NCBI RefSeq assembly: GCF_002295115.1
Contig: NZ_NSFV01000001.1
Coordinates: forward strand, 716,610 to 780,609
Direction of reading: 5' to 3'
Source of the DNA: Mesorhizobium sp. WSM4311
GTDB taxonomy: Bacteria > Pseudomonadota > Alphaproteobacteria > Rhizobiales > Rhizobiaceae
Length of the DNA stretch: 64,000 nt
Shown: piece after piece, positions 49,031 through 57,271 of the stretch
Position numbering within the stretch: position 1 is the first letter of the stretch
Layout: each line of letters starts with the position of its first letter
Notes under the pieces: model-generated
The model's database searches: none
The model's input: only the letters and a program-made list of their open reading frames with translations
Told to the model about the DNA's origin: nothing
Made by a program: the position numbers and the translations under genes

Positions 49031-49878
49031 TGATCGCGGGACGCTCAACCTCACAACGGTTCTTCGGCGGCGTCGGCCTCTACGCGGCGATCGCGGCCTA
49101 TGTGGTCTTCGCCTTGTTCCCCATCTACTGGACGCTGAAGATCTCGGTGACGCCGGAACGGCTGCTCTATTCCGAAGGCATCACCTTCTGGCCATCGCGC
49201 ATGACGCTGCAGAACTTCGTCACCGTGCTCGAGGCCACCGATTTCCCGCGCTACTTCCTCAACAGCGTCATCGTCTCGGTGTCGACGGCGGCCTTGGTCA
49301 CGATCATCGCCACGCTTGCCGGCTACGCCATGTCGCGCTTCACCTTTCGCGGCAAGGCGGCGCTGGCCTTGATGCTGCTTTTGACCCAGACGTTTCCGCT
49401 GGTCATGGTCATTCCGCCAATCTACCGCGTCATGGGGCAGATCGGCCTGATCAACAGCCTGACGGGGCTGATCATCATCTACACCGCCTTCAACACCGCT
49501 TTCGCCACCTTCCTGATGCAGTCCTTCTTCGATGGCATCCCGAAGGATCTGGAGGAAGCGGCGATGATCGACGGCTGCACCCGTGCGCAGGCGATGCGCA
49601 AGGTGATCGTGCCGCTGACACTGCCCGGCATGGGCGCGACGCTCGGCTTTGTCTTCACCGCCGCCTGGAGCGAGCTTCTGTTCGCCCTGATGCTGATCTC
49701 CAGCGACGACCAGAAGACTTTCGCCGTCGGCCTGCTCACCTTCATCGGCAAGTTCGCCGTCGACTGGGGGCAGATGATGGCAGCGTCCATCCTGGCGCTG
49801 ATCCCGGTCTGCATCTTCTTCGCCTTCCTGCAACGCTATCTCGTCACCGGCCTGACCGCCGGCGCCGTCAAAGGATAG
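49030..49878 (+). CDS. carbohydrate-type ABC transporter permease (MalG type)
   Basis: 282 residues beginning MIAGRSTSQRFFGGVGLYAA. Six membrane helices, and the EAA loop FFDGIPKDLEEAAMIDGCTR. The start overlaps the previous stop, so the two permeases are co-translated into a heterodimeric channel. Four bases after its stop the ATPase gene starts. Confidence 0.94.
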   Translation: MIAGRSTSQRFFGGVGLYAAIAAYVVFALFPIYWTLKISVTPERLLYSEGITFWPSRMTLQNFVTVLEATDFPRYFLNSVIVSVSTAALVTIIATLAGYAMSRFTFRGKAALALMLLLTQTFPLVMVIPPIYRVMGQIGLINSLTGLIIIYTAFNTAFATFLMQSFFDGIPKDLEEAAMIDGCTRAQAMRKVIVPLTLPGMGATLGFVFTAAWSELLFALMLISSDDQKTFAVGLLTFIGKFAVDWGQMMAASILALIPVCIFFAFLQRYLVTGLTAGAVKG

Positions 49879-49882
49879 ATCG

Positions 49883-50950
49883 ATGGCCTCTGTTACGCTC
49901 GAAAAAGTCCGCAAGGATTATGGCGCCGTCCGCGTCCTGCATGCGGTCGATCTTGAAATCGCCGATGGCGAGTTCGTCGTCCTGGTCGGGCCGTCCGGCT
50001 GCGGCAAGTCGACGCTTTTGCGCATGATCGCCGGACTGGAGGAGGCTTCAGGCGGCGAGATCCGTATCGGCGAGCGGCTGGTCAATGATGTGGCGCCCAA
50101 GGACCGCGACATCGCCATGGTGTTCCAGTCTTACGCGCTCTACCCGCACATGGACGTGTCGAAGAACATGGGCTTCAGCCTGCTCCTGAAGAAGGCGCAG
50201 AAGTCGACGATCGATGCAAGGGTGGATGGCGCGGCCAAGCGGCTCGGGCTCGACACATTCCTGCAACGCTTGCCACGGCAATTGTCGGGCGGCCAACGCC
50301 AGCGCGTCGCCATGGGCCGCGCCATCGTGCGCGATCCCAAGGTTTTTCTCTTCGACGAGCCGCTGTCCAACCTCGACGCCAAGCTGCGCGTGCATATGCG
50401 TGCCGAGATCAAGGCGCTGCACCAGCAGTTGAAGACCACCTCGGTCTATGTCACCCACGACCAGATCGAAGCGATGACCATGGCCGACCGGATCGTCGTC
50501 ATGCATGACGGGCTGATCCAGCAGGTTGGTGCGCCGCTCGATCTCTATGACCGGCCGGCCAACATGTTCGTTGCCGGCTTCATCGGCTCACCGGGCATGA
50601 ATTTCCTGCCGGCAACCGTGGAGAAGGCCGGAAAGGTGGACGCGGTGCTTTCCGATGGCCAGAAGCTGCGGCTGCCGGATGGCTTGCCGCTGAAGGACGG
50701 CGACGCGATCACCATCGGCCTGCGGCCTGAACATATAAGGCTGGCCGATGACGGCGCGCTGCAGGGTGAGGTGGTGGTGGTGGAGCCGCTCGGGCTTTCG
50801 ACGCAGTTCTACGTCAAACTGGCCAACCAGCAGCTCTGCGTCTTTGCCATGGGGCGGGCCGGCGTGAGGCCCGGCGACACCGTGCGGCTGGCGGCCGATC
50901 CTGCGGCGCTGCATCTGTTCGATCCGAAAAGCGGCGATCGCATCGGCTGA
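49883..50950 (+). CDS. ABC transporter ATP-binding protein (UgpC/MsmK type)
   Basis: 355 residues. Walker A is GPSGCGKSTLLRM, Q-loop is VFQSYALYPHM, signature LSGGQRQRVAMGRAIVRDPK, Walker B FLFDEPLSNLDAKLR, H-loop VYVTHDQIEAMTMADRIVVM. The C-terminal ~120 residues form the MalK-like TOBE/OB regulatory domain (FIGSPGMNFLPATVEKAGKV). Last gene of the transporter; a GC-rich hairpin terminator lies about 140 bases on. Confidence 0.95.
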   Translation: MASVTLEKVRKDYGAVRVLHAVDLEIADGEFVVLVGPSGCGKSTLLRMIAGLEEASGGEIRIGERLVNDVAPKDRDIAMVFQSYALYPHMDVSKNMGFSLLLKKAQKSTIDARVDGAAKRLGLDTFLQRLPRQLSGGQRQRVAMGRAIVRDPKVFLFDEPLSNLDAKLRVHMRAEIKALHQQLKTTSVYVTHDQIEAMTMADRIVVMHDGLIQQVGAPLDLYDRPANMFVAGFIGSPGMNFLPATVEKAGKVDAVLSDGQKLRLPDGLPLKDGDAITIGLRPEHIRLADDGALQGEVVVVEPLGLSTQFYVKLANQQLCVFAMGRAGVRPGDTVRLAADPAALHLFDPKSGDRIG

Positions 50951-51093
50951 AAGAGATTTCGGGCGGGGCCGAGGGAACCCAACTCGCAGCCTCAGCAGGC
51001 GCTGCGCCGCAATTGCCAGGGAGGTACTCCGCTTCACCAGATTTGGGAGGCTCCCTCGCTTCGAAAGGAGAAGCGGGTCTTTCGTGCCGCAAG

Positions 51094-51110
51094 GCCCGCA
51101 CCGTGCGGGC
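51094..51110 (+). terminator. hairpin terminator after the ABC transporter unit
   Basis: GCCCGCA (51094-51100), loop CCG, TGCGGGC (51104-51110), then TATTTGTT. A short strong stem with a moderately T-rich tail on the plus strand, 144 bases beyond the ATPase stop. Confidence 0.6.
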
Positions 51111-51121
51111 TATTTGTTGGG

Positions 51122-51310
51122 CTACCTCGGCGGCCGGCTTTTCGGGAAAGGCACGATCGTCAGCGGCGACTTCTGAAATTCCGCAGCCGCTATTTCTTCG
51201 ATCATTACATCCAGCCTGGCCCGTATGCTTTGGCTTGTTTCATCCTCGCCGCACAGGCGGTTTTGTGCGCATTCCAACAGCTCGCGCGCCGCTGCAAAGT
51301 CGCTTTGCAT
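51122..51310 (-). CDS. small helical protein of unknown function, 62 residues
   Basis: Begins MQSDFAAARELLECAQNRLC and continues as one amphipathic helical pair (SQSIRARLDVMIEEIAAAEF) with a basic Pro-rich end (PFPKSRPPR). The pattern LLExAxxxLxGEDExSxxIRxxLDxxIE looks like a genuine small rhizobial protein rather than noise. ATG 51310 is preferred; a TTG at 51334 is in frame. Upstream is a 180-base AT-richer stretch with two palindromes that may be its control region. Function unknown. Confidence 0.55.
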   Translation of the reverse strand: MQSDFAAARELLECAQNRLCGEDETSQSIRARLDVMIEEIAAAEFQKSPLTIVPFPKSRPPR

Positions 51311-51411
51311 CGCAACACCCACTAGCCAACCCAACGCCGCATCGTCCTCCCACTTAGTTTAGAGATTGCTAATAGAAAAATCGGCAATTTAAGGAATAGC
51401 GGCTCGTGGTT

Positions 51412-51426
51412 TAGCCATATTGGCTA
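51412..51426. promoter_or_regulatory. operator-like palindrome TAGCCA-TAT-TGGCTA
   Basis: A perfect six-base inverted repeat around TAT, extended outward by GG/CC. About 25 bases further on GGCCGC-TAT-GCGGTCC (51441-51456) is a second, imperfect palindrome also centred on TAT. Both lie upstream of the 62-residue protein gene on its coding strand. The binding protein is unknown. Confidence 0.35.
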
Positions 51427-51489
51427 CCCGACGCGTTATGCTGGCCGCTATGCGGTCCATCGCCTGTCTTAACGAAAACAATGACTTAG

Positions 51490-51526
51490 AAACAAAAACG
51501 CCGCCCGATGGGCGGCGTTTTTGTTT
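51490..51526 (-). terminator. intrinsic terminator of rpmG (bidirectional)
   Basis: A perfect 17-bp inverted repeat with loop GAT: AAACAAAAACGCCGCCC (51490-51506) and GGGCGGCGTTTTTGTTT (51510-51526). It has T-runs on either strand, so it ends the rpmG transcript 17 bases after its stop and could also stop plus-strand transcription from the accessory region. Confidence 0.92.
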
Positions 51527-51543
51527 GCAAGGGCAAAACCAGA

Positions 51544-51711
51544 TTACTTGATCTTGGTTTCCTTGAATTCGACGTGCTTCTTGGCGACCGGGTCGTACTT
51601 GCGGAACGACAGCTTGTCGGTCTTGGTACGGCTGTTCTTGCTGGTCACGTAGAAGAAACCAGTGTCGGCGGTCGACAGAAGCTTGATCTTGATGTTTGCG
51701 GCTTTGGCCAT
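51544..51711 (-). CDS. rpmG: 50S ribosomal protein L33
   Basis: 55 residues, [20 protein letters not shown] then [20 protein letters not shown] and a Lys-rich end. There is no CxxC pair, so this is the zinc-independent form. Start ATG 51711. A strong terminator follows immediately. It lies at the 3' end of the topA-rnr strand run but is separated from the next gene by a hairpin, so probably has its own promoter in the 153-base gap. Confidence 0.98.
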   Translation of the reverse strand: MAKAANIKIKLLSTADTGFFYVTSKNSRTKTDKLSFRKYDPVAKKHVEFKETKIK

Positions 51712-51820
51712 GGTATCAGTCCGTTTGTTCGTGGGGTTTTGGCCGCTGGAGCACGGGAAAACACCCGGACGCGGGAAACTTGGCGCGACACATAAAGAAC
51801 GTGCCTGGAAAGTCAAGCCC

Positions 51821-51837
51821 GGCGGAGCTTCTCCGCC
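51821..51837 (-). terminator. hairpin after the NIF3/CutA-like gene
   Basis: GGCGGAG-CTT-CTCCGCC, a perfect seven-base stem, 28 bases after the stop of the gene ending at 51865 (minus strand). The tail on that strand is GGGCTTGACTTTCC, only partly T-rich. Confidence 0.5.
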
Positions 51838-51864
51838 CCACCGGAACCGCCCCATGGCCTCAAA

Positions 51865-52323
51865 TCATGCGGTTTCTGTCTCCGGCGCCGCAATCTTTTT
51901 CCAGTCCCCGGTGGTGTTCCACCAGCGATTCGGATTGGCACGGTCGTCCAGCCCTTTGGAGCGGCTGGCGAGGATCGGCTGGATGCGGATCACCGGCTCC
52001 TGGTAGGAATGGGCCTGGAAAATCGCCTCGACGACACGGCTGGCCAAAGCCTGGTCATCAGGCAATTCGAAGGAAACCTCGACCGTGCCCGGGCGGCGGC
52101 GCAATTCGGTCTCGGCGCCGGCTGCGGCCCCCTCAAGCGGCCTGTAGCGCTCGATGCCGTGCGCCGACTGATAGGCGTTGCGGTCATATTTGCCCATCGC
52201 CAGCGGGGCGATCGCAACCACCGCGTCCATGATGCGGTCGACATCCGCCGCCGGGGCCTGGAAGGTCACGAGCAGCAGAAGCGTCATTCTCAGGGATGTG
52301 GTTTCAAAGCCGCTGTCGATCAT
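51865..52323 (-). CDS. stand-alone PII-like/NIF3-C-terminal-like (CutA1-fold) small protein
   Basis: 152 residues. LLLLVTFQAPAADVDRIMDA begins the first ferredoxin-like unit; AHGIERYRPLEGAAAG and FQAHSYQEPVIRIQPI match the patterns G-x-x-x-Y/F-R-P-L-x-G and H-x-Y-x-E-P that mark the PII-like insert of NIF3/YqfO proteins. Here the module stands alone without the NIF3 metal-binding domains. It probably forms a trimeric CutA/PII-like fold; ligand unknown. ATG 52323 is favoured by GAGGA seven bases upstream; ATG 52287 is another candidate. It lies between rpmG and an MFS gene. Confidence 0.6.
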   Translation of the reverse strand: MIDSGFETTSLRMTLLLLVTFQAPAADVDRIMDAVVAIAPLAMGKYDRNAYQSAHGIERYRPLEGAAAGAETELRRRPGTVEVSFELPDDQALASRVVEAIFQAHSYQEPVIRIQPILASRSKGLDDRANPNRWWNTTGDWKKIAAPETETA

Positions 52324-52435
52324 GGGAGTGTCCTCAACTTCCGATGTTTGGGGACACTCTTTTACCGCGCTGCTGCTGACATGGTTCTGTCAGCAGCCTG
52401 CCGCGTACGCGAACAGAATCGCTGTCCCGGTCGCG

Positions 52436-53614
52436 CTACAAAAGGATCTTGCGCACCAGCCTGAAGCAGACCAGGGTGATATAGGCGCCGAAGAACAGGC
52501 CGAGCGACCAGCCGAAGCCGGAAGGCCCGAAGCTGTCCATGCCGATGCCGATCGCCTGCGGACCAAGCACCATGCCGACGCCGTAGCACAGCACGAAGGC
52601 CGCGTTGGCCGACGCCAGTTCGTGGCCGGAGAGCTGCGAACCGAGATGGGCGAGGCCGATCGTGTACATGGCCGCGACGACACCGCCCCAGACGAACAGA
52701 AGCGCTGCCATCAAGTGCCAGTTCGCGGCAAAGAAGGGCATGAACAGCGTACCGGCGAGGCCAACCGTGGCGCAGGCGAGCAGCAGATGGCGCCGGTCCG
52801 AAACGCGGTCGCTGATCATGCCGATCGGGATCTGCAGGAGCACATTGCCCAGCCCGATCATGGTCAGCAGCAATGCGGCGTCGGCTTCGGAATAGCCGAT
52901 GCGGTTGCCATAGACCGGGAACAGCGCGAAGCCGCCTGTTTCGACCGCGCCGAACACCAGCACGGCAAAAGTCGCGGTCGGCACCAGCCAGACGTAGCGC
53001 AGGAAATTGCTGGTTTCGCCATCGGCCACGATGGAGGGGCTTTCGTTGCGCGCGGCCAGCACCGGTACGGCGGCCAGCGTCACCAATCCAATGATTACGC
53101 CGAACGGCCTGAAGCCGGAGCTGCCGAGATGGGCGAACAGCCAGGGGCCGGCGGCAAACCCGAGCGAAAGGACGGTGGCGTAGATGCCAAGGACAAGGCC
53201 GCGCCGGTGCGGCGGCGCCGACGTGCTGATCCAGAATTCCGACAGGATGAACAGCACCGTCAACGCGACATGCAGCACGATGCGCAGCGGGAACCACATC
53301 CAGAAATTGGGTGCGAAATGGAAGCCGACGAAGGCCAGCGCGCCGGTGGCGATCATGGCGATCATGGTCCAGGCGACGCCAAAGCGCATGGCGAGCGGCG
53401 TCGCCAGCGGCGCACCGGCGATCGAGGCCAGGCCGGCGACGGCGGTGTTGAGGCCGATCATCGAAGCCGAGTGGCCGCGCGTTTCGAGGATGACGCTGAG
53501 CAGTGGCATGCCGAGGCCAATGGCGATGCCGACGACGCTGATCGACGAGATCGCCGCCACCATCGGCAGCCAGTGTACGCGTTCGTCGCCCTTTGGTTGG
53601 GTATCGACCGTCAT
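52436..53614 (-). CDS. MFS transporter
   Basis: 392 residues with twelve predicted helices. The helix 2-3 loop motif appears as LATPLAMRFGVAWTMIAM and the equivalent in the second half as LQIPIGMISDRVSDRRHLLL. It starts MTVDTQPKGDERVHWLPMVA at ATG 53614. Export of drugs or metabolites is likely; the substrate is not readable. In the same-strand run between the NUDIX and NIF3-like genes. Confidence 0.92.
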   Translation of the reverse strand: MTVDTQPKGDERVHWLPMVAAISSISVVGIAIGLGMPLLSVILETRGHSASMIGLNTAVAGLASIAGAPLATPLAMRFGVAWTMIAMIATGALAFVGFHFAPNFWMWFPLRIVLHVALTVLFILSEFWISTSAPPHRRGLVLGIYATVLSLGFAAGPWLFAHLGSSGFRPFGVIIGLVTLAAVPVLAARNESPSIVADGETSNFLRYVWLVPTATFAVLVFGAVETGGFALFPVYGNRIGYSEADAALLLTMIGLGNVLLQIPIGMISDRVSDRRHLLLACATVGLAGTLFMPFFAANWHLMAALLFVWGGVVAAMYTIGLAHLGSQLSGHELASANAAFVLCYGVGMVLGPQAIGIGMDSFGPSGFGWSLGLFFGAYITLVCFRLVRKILL

Positions 53615-53692
53615 GGGATGCTGAATACTCTGTCTCGTTGATCTTGCGCAATTCCGGGCGGAAAACCGCGTCACCCTCTTCCCGGAATTGCT

Positions 53693-54433
53693 CTACAAAA
53701 GTTCGCGGGTGAAGCTGTTGCGGACAAGCCGGTAGAAGGGCACGGGGCCGCCCGGACGCAGCATCGGATCTTGGGCGAGGCGTTTTTCCAGCTCGTCCAG
53801 GATCATTCGGGTGATGTCGGGTATGTCGGCTTCCCTGGCCTTGGCAAGCGGCAGCCAGACCAGTTCCTCGAGTTCATTGGTCGGGCCGCCGCCCGGCAGT
53901 TCAACGGCGACGTCGCTGCGCCAGGCGCTGAAGAAACGCGTGTCGAAGCGGCGCACCCGGTTGGGCGGAGTGATGGCGCGCGCGATGAAGCGCAGCGTTT
54001 CGAGCGAAGGCTTTACGCCGTGTTCGACGAAACCTTGCCAGTCACGCTTGTCGGTGGCAAAGGCGGCCCTCTCGCCGATGAGCAGACCGGCTTCCTCATA
54101 GGTCTCGCGAATTGCCGACAGAGCGACAGCGCGGGCCCGCGCGGCACTGGTGCGGCCGGGACCCGCACGCAGCTTCGCTTCCTCGTCGCGATGCAATGCC
54201 GTGGCCGTCGCGATGCGGCTGTCGGCCGGGTCGGTACGGCCACCGGGAAACACGAATTTTCCGGGCATGAAGGCGTGGCCGGCGTGACGGCGCCCCATCA
54301 GCACCAGCACCTCATCGCCCTCGCGGTCGAGAAGAATCAGGGTCGCGGCGTCACGCGGACGCAGGGGCCGGCCGCCATGCGCGGCAAGACCCTTGTCGAG
54401 CTTGTCGACATCCGCCTTGGTCATTGCTTCCAT
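53693..54433 (-). CDS. NUDIX hydrolase
   Basis: 246 residues. The NUDIX box is recognisable around FPGGRTDPADSR and AIRETYEEAGLLIG, with an ~35-residue insertion between the GG and the RExxEE part. This split, longer NUDIX form is common in alphaproteobacteria and resembles NUDT19/CoA-pyrophosphatase-like proteins. Substrate unknown. The start is unsure: ATG 54433 is used, while 54424 and 54463 are in frame. Confidence 0.88.
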   Translation of the reverse strand: MEAMTKADVDKLDKGLAAHGGRPLRPRDAATLILLDREGDEVLVLMGRRHAGHAFMPGKFVFPGGRTDPADSRIATATALHRDEEAKLRAGPGRTSAARARAVALSAIRETYEEAGLLIGERAAFATDKRDWQGFVEHGVKPSLETLRFIARAITPPNRVRRFDTRFFSAWRSDVAVELPGGGPTNELEELVWLPLAKAREADIPDITRMILDELEKRLAQDPMLRPGGPVPFYRLVRNSFTRELL

Positions 54434-54506
54434 GCGCAGGGACCTAGCGGAAACTTCTTGCATGCGAAAGTGGCCTTAGCGATTGGCGTGTTGCGCCAGC
54501 GGCGCA

Positions 54507-54959
54507 TCAGGCGCCGTGGTGGGAGCCCGCCCCATCCTTTTCGCCACCGAATCCGTGCATATAGAACGCCCATTGCAGTCCGATGACGGCGCCTTTGACA
54601 GGCTGCAGCAGCGCAACCGACAAGATGATGGTCAAGGGCACCCAGATGAGGATGTGCTGCCAGGTGGACAGCGTCGATGCCGCTTCGACGCCCATGAAGG
54701 CGCCGAGAACGATGTGGCCGACGATGACGATGACCAGATAGGCCGGCAGGTCGTCGGCGCGATGGTGATGGATTTCCTCGCCACAGACGCTGCAGGTCTC
54801 GACAGTCTTGGTGAAGCCGCGAAACAGCTTGCCTTCGCCGCAGTTCGGGCAGCGGCCCAAAAGGCCGCGCTTCATCGCCGTCCACAAGGGGCGGGCGACC
54901 CGACCCGTGTGATGTTCGCCGCCGAAAACCCGTTCTTGTATCCCTAATTCCTCTGGCAT
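54507..54959 (-). CDS. DUF983 domain-containing membrane protein
   Basis: 150 residues. RGLLGRCPNCGEGKLFRGFT and VETCSVCGEEIHHHRADDLP give a two-CxxC zinc-ribbon typical of DUF983, followed by two membrane helices (YLVIVIVGHIVLGAFMGVEA; HILIWVPLTIILSVALLQPV). ATG 54959 is chosen because AGGAG lies six bases upstream; an ATG one codon earlier is too close. The start overlaps the rnr stop, so the two are co-translated. Function unknown; some relatives sit near cytochrome oxidase genes. Confidence 0.92.
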   Translation of the reverse strand: MPEELGIQERVFGGEHHTGRVARPLWTAMKRGLLGRCPNCGEGKLFRGFTKTVETCSVCGEEIHHHRADDLPAYLVIVIVGHIVLGAFMGVEAASTLSTWQHILIWVPLTIILSVALLQPVKGAVIGLQWAFYMHGFGGEKDGAGSHHGA

Positions 54960-57265
54960 CATCGTCTCCTGCCGCGCGAACCCGGTCGCGATTGCGACGC
55001 ACGGGCGCGGCCCTTAGCCTTGTGAAACGACCTGGTAGAGCCTGGCAGGGGCTTCGGGTCGGTCAGCATCTCGAAGCGCATGGCGCCGGCCATCGGTGCC
55101 ACCTCGACGAGCCGGACCTCGACATGGTCCGCGAGCTGGTAGCCTTTGCCTGAGCGTTCTCCGAAGAGCGAGCGAGCCGTTTCGTCGTATATATAGTAAT
55201 CGCCGCCCAGAGTTGACACGGGGATGAAGCCATCGGCGCCATATTGCGGCAATTGGACAAATAGTCCTGATTTGGTGACGCCGGAGATTCGGGCGTCGAA
55301 CCGGTCGTCGATGCGCTCGGCGAGATAGGCTGCAATCAGCCGGTCGACCGTGTCGCGCTCGGCCGCCATGGCACGCCGTTCCGTGCCGGAGATCAGGATC
55401 GCAACGTCTTCGAGCCGGGCTGCTTCGTCCTGCGTCAGTCCTCCCTGACCGAGGCCGAGTGCGGCAATAAGCCCGCGATGCACGATCAAATCGGCATAGC
55501 GACGGATGGGCGAGGTGAAATGCGCGTAGCGCCTGAGGTTGAGGCCGAAATGGCCGATATTCCCGGGCGAATATTCAGCCTGGCTCTGCGAGCGCAGGAC
55601 CACTTCGTTGACCAGTGCCTCATTGTCGGCGCCGCGCACGCGCTCGAGAATGCCGTTGAACTGGCTGGGTCGCATCTGCGCGCCGCGCGCCAGCGACAGG
55701 CCGAGCGTCTGCAGGAATTCGCGCAGCGATTCCTGTTTGGCGAGCGACGGCGCGTCGTGCACGCGGTAGACCAGCGCCTGCTTCTTCGCCTCCAGCGTCT
55801 CGGCGGCGGCGACATTGGCCTGGATCATGAATTCTTCAATGAGCTTATGGGCATCGAGGCGTTCCGGCACGATGACACGGTCGACCGTGCCATCCGGCTT
55901 GAGCATGATCTTGCGCTCCGGCAGGTCGAGTTCGAGCGGCTGGCGGCCGGCGCGACCTTGCTTGAGGATCGCATAGGCATCCCAGAGCGGCTTCAGCACC
56001 GTGTCGAGGATCGGGCCGGTCTTGTCGTCGGGCACTCCGTCGATCGCCGCCTGCGCCTGCGGATAGGCGAGCTTCGCCGCCGATTTCATCATCACGCGGT
56101 GGAAAGAGTGCCGGATCTTGTGGCCATCGGCGGAGAAGGTCATGCGCACGGCCAGCGCCGGGCGATCCTGGCCCTCGCGCAGCGAGCAGAGATCATTGGA
56201 AATACGCTCGGGCAGCATCGGCACGACGCGATCCGGGAAATAGACCGAATTGCCGCGCTTCAAGGCTTCGCGGTCCAGCGCCGTGCCGTAGCGGACATAG
56301 GCGGCAACATCGGCGATCGCCACCGTGGCGATCACGCCGCCCGGGTTCTTTTCGTCGAGATCAGGCGTCGCAAACACAGCGTCATCATGGTCCTTGGCGT
56401 CGGCCGGATCGATGGTGACGAATGGCAGGTCGCGCCAGTCCTCGCGGCGGTCAAGCGTCGCCGGCTTGACGGCTTCGGATTCGGCGATGACATCGGCCGG
56501 AAAGATGTGCGGGATGTCGTGGGCGTGAATGGCGATCATCGAGACCGCTTTTTCGCTGGTCAGCGAGCCCAGCACATTGAGCACCTTGGCTCTCGGTAGC
56601 CCGTAGCGGGAAGCCCGCGCGGGCTCGACCTCGACGAGGTCGCCATTCTTGGCGCCGTTCTGGAATTCCTTGTCGACGATCAACTCCGGCTGGCGCCGTT
56701 CCACCGGCTCGATGCGGAAGGTACCGTCCTTTAGCACGCGGAAGACGCCGAGGACGGCATCTGTGCGTTTCTCAAAAATCTTCATCACCCGGCCGGTATA
56801 GGCGGGGCCTGACGGATCATCGGTCGGGAAGGTCTTGGCCAGGACGCGGTCTCCAATGCCCGGCGCCGGACCGTTGCCGCTGCGCGAAACGCGGATCGAG
56901 ACGACAGGTGGCTCCCCGGTACCTACGGACTCCGCCGGATGCGCCAGCAAAATGCCGTCGCCGTCACGGCCAAAAATGTCGAGCACGGCGACATGGGGCA
57001 GGGCGCCGACGCGGGCCAGCCGCTTGCGCTCCTTGGTGAGCACGCCTTCATCCTGCAGGTCGCGCAAAATATCTTTCAGCCAGACGCGGTCGTCGCCACG
57101 CAGCGCGAAGGCCTTGGCGATGTCGCGCTTTCCGGCACGGTCGGGATTTTCGGCGATATAGCGCAGGATTTCGTCGCGCGAGGGCCGGTAGTCGTCCTTG
57201 ACCTTGGCCCTGGTGTCGGCGGTGCGCGGATCGCCGTGGCTCCGTCCGGTGATCCTGCGCGCCAC
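54959..57265 (-). CDS. rnr: ribonuclease R
   Basis: 768 residues from GTG 57265, with TAGGA just upstream and the topA stop seven bases away. Cold-shock/OB domains come first, then the RNB catalytic domain containing TIDPADAKDHDDAVF (the catalytic aspartates, about 284-298) and NSVYFPDRVVPMLPERISND; an S1 domain follows (ARISGVTKSGLFVQLPQYGA). The tail is short and basic (KAKGRARASQSRPGSRGRRR). It degrades structured RNA 3' to 5'. Confidence 0.96.
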   Translation of the reverse strand: MARRITGRSHGDPRTADTRAKVKDDYRPSRDEILRYIAENPDRAGKRDIAKAFALRGDDRVWLKDILRDLQDEGVLTKERKRLARVGALPHVAVLDIFGRDGDGILLAHPAESVGTGEPPVVSIRVSRSGNGPAPGIGDRVLAKTFPTDDPSGPAYTGRVMKIFEKRTDAVLGVFRVLKDGTFRIEPVERRQPELIVDKEFQNGAKNGDLVEVEPARASRYGLPRAKVLNVLGSLTSEKAVSMIAIHAHDIPHIFPADVIAESEAVKPATLDRREDWRDLPFVTIDPADAKDHDDAVFATPDLDEKNPGGVIATVAIADVAAYVRYGTALDREALKRGNSVYFPDRVVPMLPERISNDLCSLREGQDRPALAVRMTFSADGHKIRHSFHRVMMKSAAKLAYPQAQAAIDGVPDDKTGPILDTVLKPLWDAYAILKQGRAGRQPLELDLPERKIMLKPDGTVDRVIVPERLDAHKLIEEFMIQANVAAAETLEAKKQALVYRVHDAPSLAKQESLREFLQTLGLSLARGAQMRPSQFNGILERVRGADNEALVNEVVLRSQSQAEYSPGNIGHFGLNLRRYAHFTSPIRRYADLIVHRGLIAALGLGQGGLTQDEAARLEDVAILISGTERRAMAAERDTVDRLIAAYLAERIDDRFDARISGVTKSGLFVQLPQYGADGFIPVSTLGGDYYIYDETARSLFGERSGKGYQLADHVEVRLVEVAPMAGAMRFEMLTDPKPLPGSTRSFHKAKGRARASQSRPGSRGRRR

Positions 57266-57271
57266 GCCGTC

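Noticed and set aside
52178..53641. 487-codon plus-strand frame opposite the MFS gene
   Set aside because: Composition (Arg, Gln, His, Asp) is that of a complement frame in GC-rich DNA, while the minus strand encodes a clear 12-helix transporter.
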